Source: Physcomitrium patens (Eukaryota; Streptophyta; Bryopsida; Funariales; Funariaceae). Taken from it: 64,000 nt of DNA. A program made the position numbers and the translations under genes. The number at the start of each line of letters is the position of its first letter. Position 1 is the first letter of the stretch. Positions 45,151-58,339 of the stretch are shown in pieces. The notes under the pieces are model-generated. The model had not been told where the DNA came from. It ran no database searches and saw only the letters and a list, made by a program, of their open reading frames with translations. The stretch is taken from NCBI RefSeq assembly GCF_000002425.4, contig NC_037266.1, positions 6,017,443 to 6,081,442 on the forward strand. The letters are read 5' to 3'.

Positions 45151-46267
45151 CTACATACATATACAAAACACTCCATTTTTACTACAAGATTGAATATTAT
45201 ACTTTGAACCAAACAACATATATACAAAAAATAATAAAATTGGAACATTGTGAACATTATATGTCCCTAATCAATTCTAATATTAATGTTACTCAATATG
45301 AATTTGTATGTACAAGTGATCATGGGTTCTAGAAGAAGAAAAAAAGAAAAAAAGAACTCACACAAGATGTGACATTTAAAATTTGAAGCATATCTATGTA
45401 TATATATATATATATATGACGTTTTGTACAACATTAAATGTTTCACTTGTATATCATGTTAAAAAAATGTATAATAATAATAATAATAACAACAAAAAAA
45501 ACCTAATCTGAGTTTGGAAATTTCAGATTAAAAATGGACATTAAGTTCGTTTCTTTGAAAGTTTATGGTTCATGTTTTGAATAATTTGTGGTCATGTTTA
45601 TTAATGACTTTGTGTCATCTCTGTACAAAACAATGTTGAAAACATGTTGCAGAGTTAAAGGATCAACCAGGTTTATGAAATTTTATAATAATGGAATCAA
45701 ATTTTGATGCATGCAGGTTAAGTTGCCAAGTGTGCCCTTGAATGGTACTTGGTACTCTCTCTCCTCCCATTAACATTTGCTTTCGAGAAGCAGATGCTGA
45801 AGACAAATGCACAGAGATGCTTTCTTCAATGCTTCCAATATATCATTGGCTCCATCTTTTTGTTGGTTTCTTCACTTCCTCAAATGAATGGGGACTTGCT
45901 TCTTTGAGAATGTGCATGTATGTGTGTGTATGTATTTATGTATATATGTACATGATGAATCACATTTTTATGTTTGAAAAATGATTGAAAATTGCACTTG
46001 TTGTGTGATATATGAAATTGAATGAAGGTATTTGAATCATTGACCCCATTATTTTAGTCATGCAACTCAAAAGCAGCTTGTTTCTTGGATGAAGAAAGGA
46101 TAATAATCAGTACACCAAAAGGAAAGAAAGGAAAAGAAATTAAATTATGAATGAAGGAAGTAAAGAAATGAAAAGAAGTTGATTTTGGTTACTTTCCTTT
46201 CTATGCATGGATAGGTTTAGACGATGGGAAAATGTTATTTTTGAAAAGAAAGAGAAAAAGAAAAAGA

Positions 46268-46308
<41 letters not shown>

Positions 46309-49087
46309 TGTAGCTTAATATTACATAAAGCTTTGTGTTAGGACTGCTAAATAATATTTGATGTGGAATAAATGACAGCCTAAAAGAACAAATACTATTT
46401 TGTTTCCCCAAACAGATTCTTGAGTTGCTACATTTAGAGCAATTCTACAGCAACTACACAAAAAAATAAAAAATGAGAAATGGAACATAGAATGTAAGAA
46501 ACAAAGAAACAAAAAATGCATGAAGGACAAAGGAAAAAACTATTGACAAAAATAATATTGCCACGAAGAAACTCTATATCACCCCCTCTTGTTCCTGCAT
46601 CTATTTCCTTGACCCACTGCCATCAAATGTCTCCTCCAACAGTAAGGTCAACTATCTACATAATCTATCTAATCTTCTTCTCCATCCATCACATTGTGAA
46701 GGCTTAAGGTACCCAACCCATTTTCAAACTCCTCCCCATTTTTGACCTATAAAATGGTGTATTTCCAATAAACTTGATATGATAATAATAATCAGTTTTG
46801 ACACCTTATGGGTTCACAATACCTAATTCACATTTTGTCTCAACTGCATGGTGCCATTGGGTAAGAAATTAAGAATTTCATGCCAACTTAGAAAATTTGG
46901 CAAGAGTTAAGCATTCTCTGTTTTGTGACCAACCACTAGTCATAATTAGGTTGGCCAATATGTCGGATTTGTGTTGAATAGAATCTTGAACTTAAACACT
47001 AATAATAGTTCTTTTTTTGCGCAAAATGATGTGAAAACACCTTAAATCCTCTCGATTTCTATTTCCCTACACAAGATTAATTTATTTATATTATATTTAT
47101 TGATTTTTCATACACACATTGCAGATATGCTAAAATGGTTATGTTATTGGAAATGGGTCAGCTACCTTATATCCTCCCCCACAAGTTTTCTCATTCAATT
47201 CCAAACATCAATAAGCTTGCTTTTGCAATTGCTTTTCCCCTGAATGTTCTTGTTCCCCTCTCCACCAAAGGATCCCATTTGTGACTCACAGCAGGATTTG
47301 CATAGTACAAGGAATCTGAGAAGCCCAGGTCCTGTGCTCTCAAGGCTCAAAGGCATTAACTCCACTTTTGGCTGATTATGCATTGAAAACCCACCAGAAC
47401 CTGGTGTATTTGTTTGTTTGTGGGTGGGTATGGGGTTATGTGAGTGTATATGAGTGCATGTATATGCACAATGTGTGGTGTATGTGGCTGTCAGAAGTGC
47501 ATGGTGTAGGTGAATGCACAGTGAGGGACAGAGAGTAGGAGTTCATAAGTGAAGGTGATGGAGTAGTGTTTCCAATCCACCATTGTCTCCCCACCTCCCT
47601 TTTGTATTTCTTTCCCTTCCTTGCTCTGTTTGTGATGGCCACTCTGTGAACAGATCGCATTGCCCATGTGCAATGTCCTGATTACCAGTTCCATCGCCCT
47701 CCACCCATCATGCTTTTCAGCGCCACCCTTGGGGTTGATGTTCAGTTGAGAACAAGAGGCAGGGAGGTTAACAGAGTAAAGTACTTTTGACTCAGTAGTA
47801 GTGTTTGTACCTTCATTTCTTCTTTTTCTGTGTAGGTTTCCTTTTAATATATATATATATATATATGTATATGTGTTATTTTTTTTTTCTACTCTGTTTT
47901 TTTTGCATGTGTATGTAGGGTACTATTATGGGGAGATTTGATTGCTACCCCATTTGAGAAAGACTTTGTTTGACATGTGTTTAAGTCTATGTGTTAGGAG
48001 ATTGCAAACCATGTTTTGATCTCTTAATTCTCAGTTCTTGTGTAAAAGGATTTTACTGTCAGATTGTGGTTTTTGCCTACAGTTTTGCCCTGGTGAAGGA
48101 ATTAGCTAGCTGTTGATTCAGCACAAGGTGGCAACTGAATTCCATGATGCAGGTGGATGTTGGGAGCTCCTTGGAAGAGGTGCTAGAAGATGTCAGTCAG
48201 TCTCACGAGCTAAACAGAAGACGGAATGAATTTGTAGGGTGCAAGGGGAAAGGTTGGAAGTTGCAGTGCAGTTATGAGCAAGGTTCCACATTCACTGCGA
48301 ATTAATTTCATGGCATTGGCAGCGTAAATGAGACTGGCCCGTTCCAGCCTCTGGCCCTCTCTGTGAGTCTGCGCCTCATGACTCTGAATTTTATAGGACT
48401 TTGAAGGTCTCGGGTCCAGGAGCCTAAAGCTAGAGGGACGTACGCATTGCATTGCCTTCGTTCCAAAACGCTTCACACCATTGCTACACCGCCTTCGAGC
48501 TTTTCCTTGCCCGTTATGTCTTCAACTGTCGTTTGCCACGCTCCAGTTTGCGTGCTGTTCACCCTCACGGTTTCTTATTCGTGAATCTCTGCCTGCACAT
48601 ATACCGACATCATCCTAAAGGAATGCACCAACTGTAGTTGCTACCCTTCTAGCTCGCATCTTCTCGCTCCTGTTCTCATTCTGGGATATTGGTTCAAATC
48701 TTTGCCCTCGATGTGGATTGAGAGCGGGAGTTTTTGTTGATGATTAATGACACCCATTAGATTGCCATATTTTACAGGTCTGTTACCCAATGCTGTTACG
48801 CTTTCAGGTATTTGGCTGTTCACTCATGCAACGAGTCAATACTTGGGTGACGGACCGCGAGTGACATTATTTCAGTACAGATTGAGTGGCGAAGCTCTTT
48901 GTCCCCAAGAATACTTGTCACGCATTCGAAGTGGCACCGATTGTTCGTAAGCAGTATTCCTGGAGTTATAATCGTGACTCTTCTATCATCATACTCTTTT
49001 GGTGTCTGTAGATTTATAATGTCCCCAGCTTGGTCGATTTTTTTTCTTCTCTTTCAAAGGAGTTCGGATGTCATGGCTATTCTCTCG

Positions 49088-49118
<31 letters not shown>

Positions 49119-49390
49119 CCCTTCTTCTTTCATGCTTTCATTTCAGTGCTGTGTCTTGGATTGCACAGTATCAGTTCCTGTTGAGCCACTCTAAGAGTAT
49201 CGCTCAGCTAAATTCAAACCTTGATGTGGACAGTCGCAGGCACGGCTAGGAGGAGAAATTCATGGGCTTTGAATACATCACGTCATAATGTCCATCCTTT
49301 TTGAATCGATGATGACACAGCTACTTTCTGATTGATGGCGCGTGAAGAGGTGATTTATAGGAGATGCTGCAAACGGCATAAAATAAAAAC
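45081..49390. other. Intergenic or 5' untranslated DNA before the 49.4-kb gene
   Basis: Several TA tracts (45124-45151, 46274-46307, about 47849-47866) and a T27 run (49092-49118) are present. From about 47.1 to 49.4 kb the composition becomes gene-like, and consensus GT and AG sites occur (for example an AG near 48152), but no coding exon could be joined to the gene that follows. Part of it may be a spliced 5' UTR. Confidence 0.4.
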
Positions 49391-51599
49391 ATGGAGAACC
49401 CTACTGCTGTATGTACACTTCGGCCGTCTCTCTCTCTTCAGATTGAGCAGCTCGGCCACCAAGAAAGTGGCAACTGTGATGTAAAAAGAGCTTCCAGTGC
49501 AATGGGCTGCTCGAAGGTCACTGAGGAGAAGTCCGTCTCTTCTTTTCTAGTAGCTAAGCAGTCCAGGAGTAGGAAGCCATCGTCTCTCACCGGCACTGAG
49601 GATTATTTGAGGAGAATCGATGTGGTAGTTGAAGGGTCTTCTTCAGACAGAAAAGCTATGAGCTTCAATCCATTCCGAGGTTAGCCTTGCGTGTACTCTA
49701 TGCCCTTTCCATCATGTCATGAACAATTCAATCATCCAAAGTTGGGGTTGCAGCCTGCTGTTAATGTTTGAGGCAGTACGTTGTGCTATGAGATGGATTA
49801 ATTCGTCTCTCCCAAAAGTCATTTCACGTGCACTGATTATGTACGGTAGAGCTTGGGCATGAATTTGCAGGTCACAGGAGAATTTGTTCCGGGAACCTCA
49901 TCACATCCAGCAAGTCTGCGGAGAAGACACCGGGGGAGAAGGGGAGAAGTTCTTCTTTCAGGATCAAGTCTTCGGAGAAATCACTGGGGGAGAAAGGGAA
50001 GAGCCTGTCATCTAGGATGGACCAATATTCAGTGGCAAAGATCGCAGCCTCCCTTTTCCACTCTGCAGGAAAGATTGAGCGCTCCATGTCCATGTCAAGA
50101 CTGGCTCACAGAGCGTTGCCAGAAGAAGTGATATCTTTGCGACAGAAATTTCAAGTAGCATCAGATCAGAATAGGGACTTCAGTGGGAGCGAGGAGAGAG
50201 GCTCTGATTCATCAACCAAGGACACAGAAGGTACTTCAACACTTTTCCTTCCAGATATACAACTCATTTGGAAGGCATCAACTGATTCCATTTATTTTTC
50301 TTTCTTTGGGAAGTACTTGTCAGTTAACAACTGCGTCCATCTTCAAAGCTATCTATCTCATCTCGGAAAAAACAAATCAAACTACTTACTTACCTCACTT
50401 TTTCAGATTGCGCTGCTCCATTGATCTTAAAACCATCATCCTTGCACAAATTTGACAATGACAGCACAAAAGCAATGCTGAAGGATGATGGGGAAGCCGA
50501 AAATTCAGCGAGTGCAGATGAAGAATCCCCCAAACCGATCATCGAAGAAGCTGATTCTGGATTACCTTGTACTCATTCAATTGGAGCCGCAGGGAGTATT
50601 CAGAGTTGTAATCCGACTCTCATGAAGCAGTCTTCGTGCTCCACCAATCTCAATCATCACGGTTGGAAGATATATTCCTTTCCATTTGACGTGAAACCTG
50701 GTGCTGATTTATAACTACCTTCAAATTAGACATATTCTTTTCTTGAAGCGTAGAGTATTGACTGTGAATCTTGTGCAGATGCTGGTGCAACTAACACACC
50801 AATCCTTGTTTACGGGTCTCAATCGACAATCTCGGACACGAACCACCAAGGGGTTTTGTCACTGGCTACATCCAAGGCGTCATCTTCACTGAGCTCACTA
50901 CATAGCAGTACACAGAGCTCATTTCATTTAGACCCAGAGAGATCCCTTAATTTGCGACAGGAAACTGATTCTCCTGAAGACAGTACCGATTTCCAGACTC
51001 TTCTGTTGACCACTGGAAAAGTAACTGAGGCAGAACTCACAGAGGCTGCAGTGAGGTCCAGCCTTCAAAGAGAGGACTACCTCTCTGGCCCCTTGTTTAT
51101 CTCCGAAGAACCTCAACAAGATGAATCACTGGAGTCAATTGGGGAAATTAAAGGCAATCAAGTACTTACATCAGGTTTAAAGATTGAAGAAGTGACTGAT
51201 CCGAGAAGGACCTGCAACTCAGACGTTTGCCTAAACAGGAGCGTGAGCTGTGAACCCGGGGCAGGTGCTGAACGGAAAAAGAAGCTTAGAAAAAGGAGGC
51301 GCAGTGTTTCAGCCTCAGGAATTGGGGCCATGCTGCTCAAAGTTGTGCGCGTGTCAGATTCTGGGCCGATGGTGACGAGGAGATTGCCCAAAGTTGGGCC
51401 CGCTGAAATCATTTCTGGAGCTGAAGCATTGCGAGCCAGAGAGTATGTAATTCAGAAAACAGCACAAATATCTATGGGAAGATCACCAGAGTCATTTAGA
51501 TCTCCGAATTCTTCTCTCACTGTCTGTCATTGTGAATCAGAAGATGCGGTATGCGTCATCTTAACCCTTTTTGTATCAGCTAGTACAGTGTGAGTGAAA

Positions 51600-51640
<41 letters not shown>

Positions 51641-53353
51641 GGCACATATCTTCTGTTCACAAGCTTTGTACGTGAAAACTTTTGATTATTTACCTCTTGT
51701 CCCCCTGGAGCTTTACAGAGGTGGTTGAAATCAATCAGCACGAGATCGTGTCCTAATTGTCTCTTTACATTGTCACTGCAGGTTAAATCAACGTACTCCA
51801 AGTTTATCAACATTGAGATCGACTCTGCCGGCGACCGTGTTGAGCTCAAGCAATACTCCAAGGATGTTCGAAAGGGTATCGATGGCTCAGGTAGGTTTAT
51901 CTCGGATTCAGATGTTAATAGCCAGTCACAAATAAGAAGAGAATTTCTGCACAAATAACTTAATAGAAAAAATGGTACCAATATAAAAGCCTGGAAGTAA
52001 AAAGATAGTTGTTTGAAGACGCAGGCACCAAGTAGTTGAAGGTTTGTTTAGTAAAGGCCAAACTTCTGTTTCATACATTTTGCAAGTGCCTATAATGGTG
52101 TCTGATGTCTTTCCAGTATGGAAGATGTATTTGCTTTCCCAGCTTCACTTGACAGTATGAGATTTGGGATGTTTTCCTGAAGGAAATGGAGGAGCTTGTA
52201 CGTGTGAAACTCGGAAACATAACCACCACGAGAAGATCCCAAGACTTTTTTCTGATCGGGGGATTAAAAGAGCGGAATGCACCTGCACACATGAAGGGAT
52301 GACTCCTACTTTGGTTGACGGGGGGAGCTGTTCTTCTGATAAAGTTTCGGAACGGATGAATTCGAATCTGCAGCAACACGCGGCTGATGAAAAATTTGAG
52401 AACCAGACTAAGTGTACGAACAGTACATCAGCAGCAACCTCTGCAGTTAATGTTGAGGATAGAAGTGGAAAGTCAAGGAGAAGGACTAGCAAGGGAAGGA
52501 CCTCCTACGACTTTGACTCTTCGGCAGGTGGTTTCTCATCAAGATTTAGCTGTAGTTTTTAAATTTGCTGTATGGAATATAGCGCAATATTTTTATTGAA
52601 TCGAAATCATTTTCAAGTCGAATGCAGATCTAAATTTAGGAATCTCCACTGTGTGCAGAGGCTGTTAAAACCTCAAATTCAATTGGTGGCCGGCTTGGAC
52701 AAGCACTATCCTCAATGGATACGAGTATGGCCATCACCAGGGAGAGGTCACGAAGCTTTGTGTCAAGGTTGCAAGCTGCTGCTACTTCTGGAAATGCGTC
52801 TGTAGATGTGTACCGCCTTGGCCCTTGCTCAACCTCCATTCTGGCCAATCCATCCTTTTCGAGCTCTCATCAGGACAGGCTATGGGAGGAGCAAGCAGAT
52901 ATCTATTCCAGCGGAGGACGTGGAACTCCTGGCCGTGACGACGAACCAGCAGCAGCAGCAGCGAATGCCTTTGTCCATTCCCCTTCGCCAGGGAACCCAG
53001 TCTCATTAGACGATCATCAGGTCCCTTCCGCCTCTGGCTCGTTGAGAAGAGGACAAATGGACGCCACTGTAAGAGCTCCCTCTTTCACGTCTTTCTTATC
53101 TAGTGGAGATCGGGGGAGCCGAAAGAAAGGGAAGAAGAGAGGACGACCCCGGACACCACTGAGGAGCTTGTCGGCTGAGGATGTGCACAGAATGTGCTGT
53201 GGAAGAAGATCACCAGAGGGTGGCCACTTCATACAACAAATCATGTTGAAGATCAGAGGTCACTCTTCCCGGTCCTCCAGTCCCAAGTGCCCCAATAGTA
53301 GGACGAAGAAAAGGAACACCTGGAGCAGCTGCATCTGTTTCTCCCCCAACTGA
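49391..53353 (+). CDS. Unrecognised protein, 940 residues, 7 coding exons, AT-hook-like motif
   Basis: Coding exons: 49391-49679, 49871-50230, 50407-50661, 50779-51548, 51782-51890, 52183-52527, 52659-53353. Each junction is GT-AG, the phases agree and the sum is 2823 bp. The start MENPTAVCTLRPSLS is the first ATG of the exon; an upstream exon is possible. The protein is Ser-, Glu- and Lys-rich and looks mostly disordered. Two similar stretches, SAEKTPGEKGRSSSFR and SSEKSLGEKGKSLSSR, form an internal repeat in exon 2. Exon 4 has a basic patch ERKKKLRKRRR. The short exon 5 encodes the most ordered-looking block (SKFINIEIDSAGDRVELKQY). The C-terminal exon holds KKRGRPRTP, an AT-hook-like motif, and ends CICFSPN. 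Nuclear location and DNA contact are inferences. I do not recognise the family. A (TA)n tract (51603-51638) lies in intron 4. Confidence 0.8.
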
Positions 53354-54167
53354 TCAACTTCCTCAAGCTCTTTGGATCTCAACCCTGACGTGGGCATTTT
53401 TCTAAACTCTCGCAAATGAATGAAAGACGAAGCAAAACAATTTATTGATCTTTCTCGTGCCCTGAACCTCGGGTTGTGCTGCATTCAGGTTTTTGGCAAT
53501 GGCGTTGGTTTAGATCAATGCAAAGCTTTAGCTCCCCAACTGCTTGACAAACCCATCTTCTCTTTCGCTTTCCGTGCATATTTGATGAAGAGACACACAA
53601 TATGGAGAATGTGGTTTGTGTTTGAGCTTGAGTTTTGCAGTTTGGGACAACGGATCCATTTGCAAAAAGAAGTCCTGCTCTGAGTTCATGAGAACTCTCT
53701 TCAGTGCGTAGAACAAACCAGCAGTCTCCCTGAATACCATTCTTTTGTGATCAGTGTCATGTTTGTGTGAACCCTTCAACTCCTCTGAATATTCACTGGT
53801 TCCACCAAAACATTGAACTGATCAGCAAGCTATTAGAAGGTCCATCATGTTTTCGCTCAAACCATTTGATTTTTAATTTTAATTTTTTGGAATGGTGATT
53901 TGGGTTAACTGTAGAATGTAAAACAAGATAAATCCTGTCAAGTTGCTTTGGAATATTCGGCGGTAGAAAGAACTAATTTTGAGTTTCCCTCCTCTTGTTT
54001 GAGGACATGTGAAACGAGTAAACATGACATGTCTGACGACTTTACCATTTTATCTACAGTAATATATATAAATATTATTTAATTCTCTTAACTTTCATTG
54101 TTGGCAACTTCTGAAAATAAAAAAATGGTCATTAATATGTGGCATTAAAGATTCTCTCCCTTTCAAG

Positions 54168-54204
<37 letters not shown>

Positions 54205-54890
54205 ACTTAAAAAAATTTGTTAATTTCTTTATACTTATGGTGTTACTTGGAAATCAGTATTCAAAAAAATATTTTGATTTTGTGATTTTGAATGTATTAT
54301 GTCATGTAGTTCTAATTTTTTATCACCAAAATTTAGAATAATTAAGACTCTTTGCATGGTTTCACTCATGTTAAATTACTTTGTTTATTGTTAATTGATA
54401 TAATCTTAGTAGTTAATATAACTATTCCATTATTCAGCATATATGGTTATTAAATATTTTTTATTAGTTATTTTATGAATATTTTAAATATAAAATGATT
54501 AAAACAAAAAGTTACTTATTAATACTACTTATTGCTAATTAATTTTTAAGACCATTTTATGTGATTATATCTAATTTACCAACTAATAAGTTTAAGTTAT
54601 CAACACAAAGACTCTAAGTCTACAATGATAAGCATAATTAAGTATAAAACTAATAATCTTAATTTTAATTAAGGACTATGACTAATGTGTTATAGTAAAC
54701 ATCAAATTTGAAAAAAAAAATTAGCTTCTAAAATAAATCAATAATGTCACAATAAAATTAAAAGTCTAACAATAAAAATAGAAGAGAAAAACATATTGAT
54801 CAAATCATGTGCCTTTTAAATTCAAATTTGTTTATACTTTGATTGTAAGGAATAAATATAATCTAAACTACAAAACTAATATTTATTAGT
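53354..54890. other. 3' flank and AT-rich intergenic DNA
   Basis: The first few hundred bases keep gene-like composition and are probably 3' UTR. From about 53.85 kb the DNA is AT-rich with a TA tract at 54171-54202. No further gene was recognised. Confidence 0.45.
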
Positions 54891-54896
54891 GATTTT

Positions 54897-56310
54897 TTGT
54901 ACTTGGTTCAGAGCATGGATACAATAATATGCTCTAATTATATAATCTTATACACCAATAATGTATACCATGGCAAAAAGACTTCAATAAGGTATGTTTC
55001 TCAAGCTGAAAGGCAATGTATAGAAATTAGAGCTTTAGTAAGGTTAAAGAGAGGAGAGAGTACTAAAAAGATTGCAAGAGATTTGCTAGTATTTTAGAGT
55101 ATTTTCATAACTTTGAAAGAAACATTTATTAAGTTGAATGATATAAATTGTAGTTTTGATAATAGACTATAAATATTCAATGTAACAAATTAGAGAGCAT
55201 ATGTGCAAGGAATCACTATTGGTGGCTTTGAGATAACATCTAAAGTATGCATTTACATAGCAAAAGAAGCTCATATTATTATGAATGATTATATTATAAA
55301 AAAGATATCATGTTAAATAAGCTTTAAATCTAAAGTTGAGCAAAAGAAGCCAAAAAATCCACATTTAGTCAAATATAATTAAGATTAGAGTTTACAAAAT
55401 ATCATGAATTTTAGGCATATCATGAATTTTAGTCTTAATACTCCCTTTTGTAGAAAGGACTTCTATTTATTTTGTAGAGATATAAATGAGCCAAATAAAA
55501 AAAAGATGAAATAAGAAATTAATATAGGTATATTTAAGAGAGAGTTAACAATAGGTTAAACTAAAATTTACCTCAAATTATCAAAAATTCATACTTAAAG
55601 AGGATTGGTTGTCAACATGGATTGAAATCAGATCCGAAGGCACAAAACCATATACTTATGTTGATTCTAAGGTTCTTTTACAAATCAAAGAGTAGAATTT
55701 GAGTGTAGATTAGAGGAGAGATTTTCAAGTATTAATTTCATGTCATTTGGATTAATACTGAGATTTTCAAAGTTAATAATGTTCTTCATGGATTTGGATT
55801 TTGAGAAATAAAAATAAGTTTACAAAGTTTAGAATTTTGTGAGTTTTGTAGTATATTTATAAGTGAAAATTGAAAATTTTATTGTTGTACTTATTATAAA
55901 TTTATTTGAAAAATTTGAGGATATTCGAACAATCAAATTATGAGATACAATGGTATTTGTAAGTTATGGTCTTAAAAATTGGAATTTAGAAGATTAGTGA
56001 GGATTTCTAAGATATTTATCAATCTACTAGTTGGATTGACATACAATTTTTTTCAAAGATCACTATCTTGGTTTTCAATAATTGAAAAAAAATTGGAACA
56101 ATTTGAATGGTATAATTAAGAGATCATGACTCAAGAATATCAACATCAAGGTTGAAAAAGAAGGCCGGCCAACCCTCAAGCGGAAGTTTGGAATTATTGT
56201 CTATAAAGTATGTACAATCTTCTTCAAATTTTTTGTACTTGTTGTTAACTTAGTTATTTCAAGGTGTACAAAGTTTAAATCAAAACCAATGATTTAATAA
56301 TTAGTTATTA
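54897..56310 (+). other. AT-rich segment with a possible degraded transposon frame
   Basis: A plus-strand open piece (54897-55097) contains YVSQAERQCIEIRALVRLKR followed by GESTKKIARDLLVF, which resembles helix-turn-helix starts of Tc1/mariner-like transposases. Downstream sequence has many stops and only weak further resemblance. An isolated GGCCGGCC lies near 56163-56170 in otherwise AT-rich DNA. The assignment is weak and could be chance. Confidence 0.25.
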
Positions 56311-56319
56311 AAATTTTAA

Positions 56320-56800
56320 TATTTTATAGGATTATTAAGAGCTTTATTTAAGATTTATGGTTTTTTTAAGATTTAATTAGGATTTTAGATTTATCTAAGA
56401 TTTAATTAGGATTTAAGATTTTATCTAGATTTGATTAGAATTCGAATAGAATTTGATTAGGATTTGAATAGAGTTTGATTAGGATTTGATAAAGATTTGA
56501 TTAGGATTTGATTAAGGTTTGATCTAGATTTAATTGAAATTTATCTTGAAGTTTGATTAAGATTTTAGTAGTATTTTATTAGGATTAGTCTAGGATTTAG
56601 GATTTGATTAGAATTTGATTAAGATTTAATTAGGATTTGACCTAAAATTTGATTAAGATTCATTAAGATTTCAATTAAGATTCTAATTAAGATTTGACCT
56701 AAGTTTTGTTTAAGATTCAATAGGATTTTAATTAAGATTTTAATTATAATTTTAATTAAGATTTGATGTAGGATTTATTTAGGATTTAATTAAAATTTTT
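56320..56800. repeat. Degenerate tandem repeat of about 12 bp (GATTTGATTAGG-like)
   Basis: For nearly 500 bp the plus strand repeats variants of GATTTGATTAGG, GATTTAATTAAG and GATTCAATAAG in one direction with small spacing changes. The purine and pyrimidine order is preserved although many units have diverged, which indicates an old minisatellite. No coding function is likely, since the units read through stops in all frames. Confidence 0.75.
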
Positions 56801-57227
56801 ATTTTAAATATTTTGAAAGGATTTTTTATTATTTATTAATTTTTTATTCTAATATTTCTTTAAAATTATTATTATTTATATACAGGTTTATTTTTATATT
56901 TATTTGAAATTTCTTTATTATTTTTAAAAAAAATTAATTTATAAGTTCTTTGTATTTCTTCTACAACTTCTTTTAAATTTATTTTGGATTGATAAAAGTT
57001 TCATTAAGGTTATTAAGGAATATTTAAAATTTATTTAAGATTCTATTAGACTTGGTAGGATTATTGTTGCTTTTCTACTTACCTTCCACAGATGTTGTCT
57101 TATACATTCTTAAGCAAGAATACACATAATATGATATAAGTGATGAATCCAACATAAAAGCTTAAGGTAGAAGATCTTGGAGTTTATTTATTTTTATTTT
57201 TATTTTTATTTTTATTGAATGGAAAAT

Positions 57228-57767
57228 TACCAAGGTCATGAATCTTAATAAAAGAAATCCTCAATACACTCTAATGTCATTCAAAAAGACAAAAAAATTA
57301 CTCAAAGATGATATAGTATTAAATTAGAATAGCTATTATTAAATACAAGAAGATTAGAAAGTCTTGAAATAAGACTAAAGACTAATAAGGTATTGTAAAG
57401 AATGAAGAAGGCTTCATTTTTGGCTTCATATATACTCTTAACTATGAATTACATAGTAATGTCCTATAAGACCTCCAAAATGTGTTGACTTTGCAAGATA
57501 CATATTTTAACATGTGAGGCAAGTTTTTTATATGTATGCCACATAGTTAGTTAGTTCCAGAAGCTACCTATATGTGATTAACTTGTTAATCTAGTTTCTA
57601 ACTTACCAATTAACTACAAATATATGTAAAATCAAAGTAACATTCATGAAGCTTTTAGGAAGCTTTTAGAAAGCTTTTCTAGAAAATATTATAAAATAAA
57701 TTTATATTTATTTATTTCTATTTAATTATATAGATAAACATTATAATAAATATGTATGTTTGTAACA
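57228..57767 (-). repeat. 3' LTR of element D
   Basis: On the minus strand it begins TGTTACAAACAT at 57767, where A has TGTCAC, and ends near 57228. It aligns with the other family LTRs throughout. The left edge is approximate. Confidence 0.78.
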
Positions 57768-58339
57768 TTATTCCTCTTTCTAGGGACGATTTCGATGAGG
57801 AGTGATCATCATTTGTTGAGAATATCCAAGATGTGGCAATTTGTATTTGCAACATACTCTGATCTTTGTTCTCTTTGAAGATGGTTGATAGGTCCTTTCA
57901 ACTATTGATAGTATCACATACTAGGGCAAAAAGACCATCCTATTATTTGATCATTGTTGAAGTTTATGTAAGCTTTTTTAAATAAAATATTTAGAATATT
58001 GTTAAGAGTTATTTCTACTTCTAATAAAATCACCAAATATTGAGAGTTTCTTCCAAGGTCACAATATCATATATGTTATATCTAAGTATATATTCAAGGA
58101 AAGATATTTGTTCTTGACGATGTTCATTTTAATTCCATCATCTTGAAGGTTGTAAAAATTGTAATATCTTATCTAATAAGCCAATAAGTAATAATTCTTG
58201 AATTGAATTTGTTTATTATTAGTTCTTTATCTCTTTAGCATCATAAATAAATAAAAATTACAAATAAAAGTAGAAGATAGAATGCTATCTTTTTTAGATC
58301 TTGTTTCTTTTATAGCAAAGATTTACTATTCTTGATCTT

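Noticed and set aside
45009..45332. 107-codon frame starting in the GC block
   Set aside because: It runs into a (TA)n tract giving a tyrosine-isoleucine repeat, which is typical of chance frames.
47195..47694. Short frames suggesting a small gene or microRNA precursor
   Set aside because: No conserved plant microRNA sequence that I know was found here, and the frames have no motifs or supportive splice structure.
51603..51638. (TA)n as an exon of the 49.4-kb gene
   Set aside because: It lies between a good GT donor at 51549 and an AG acceptor at 51781, so it is intronic.
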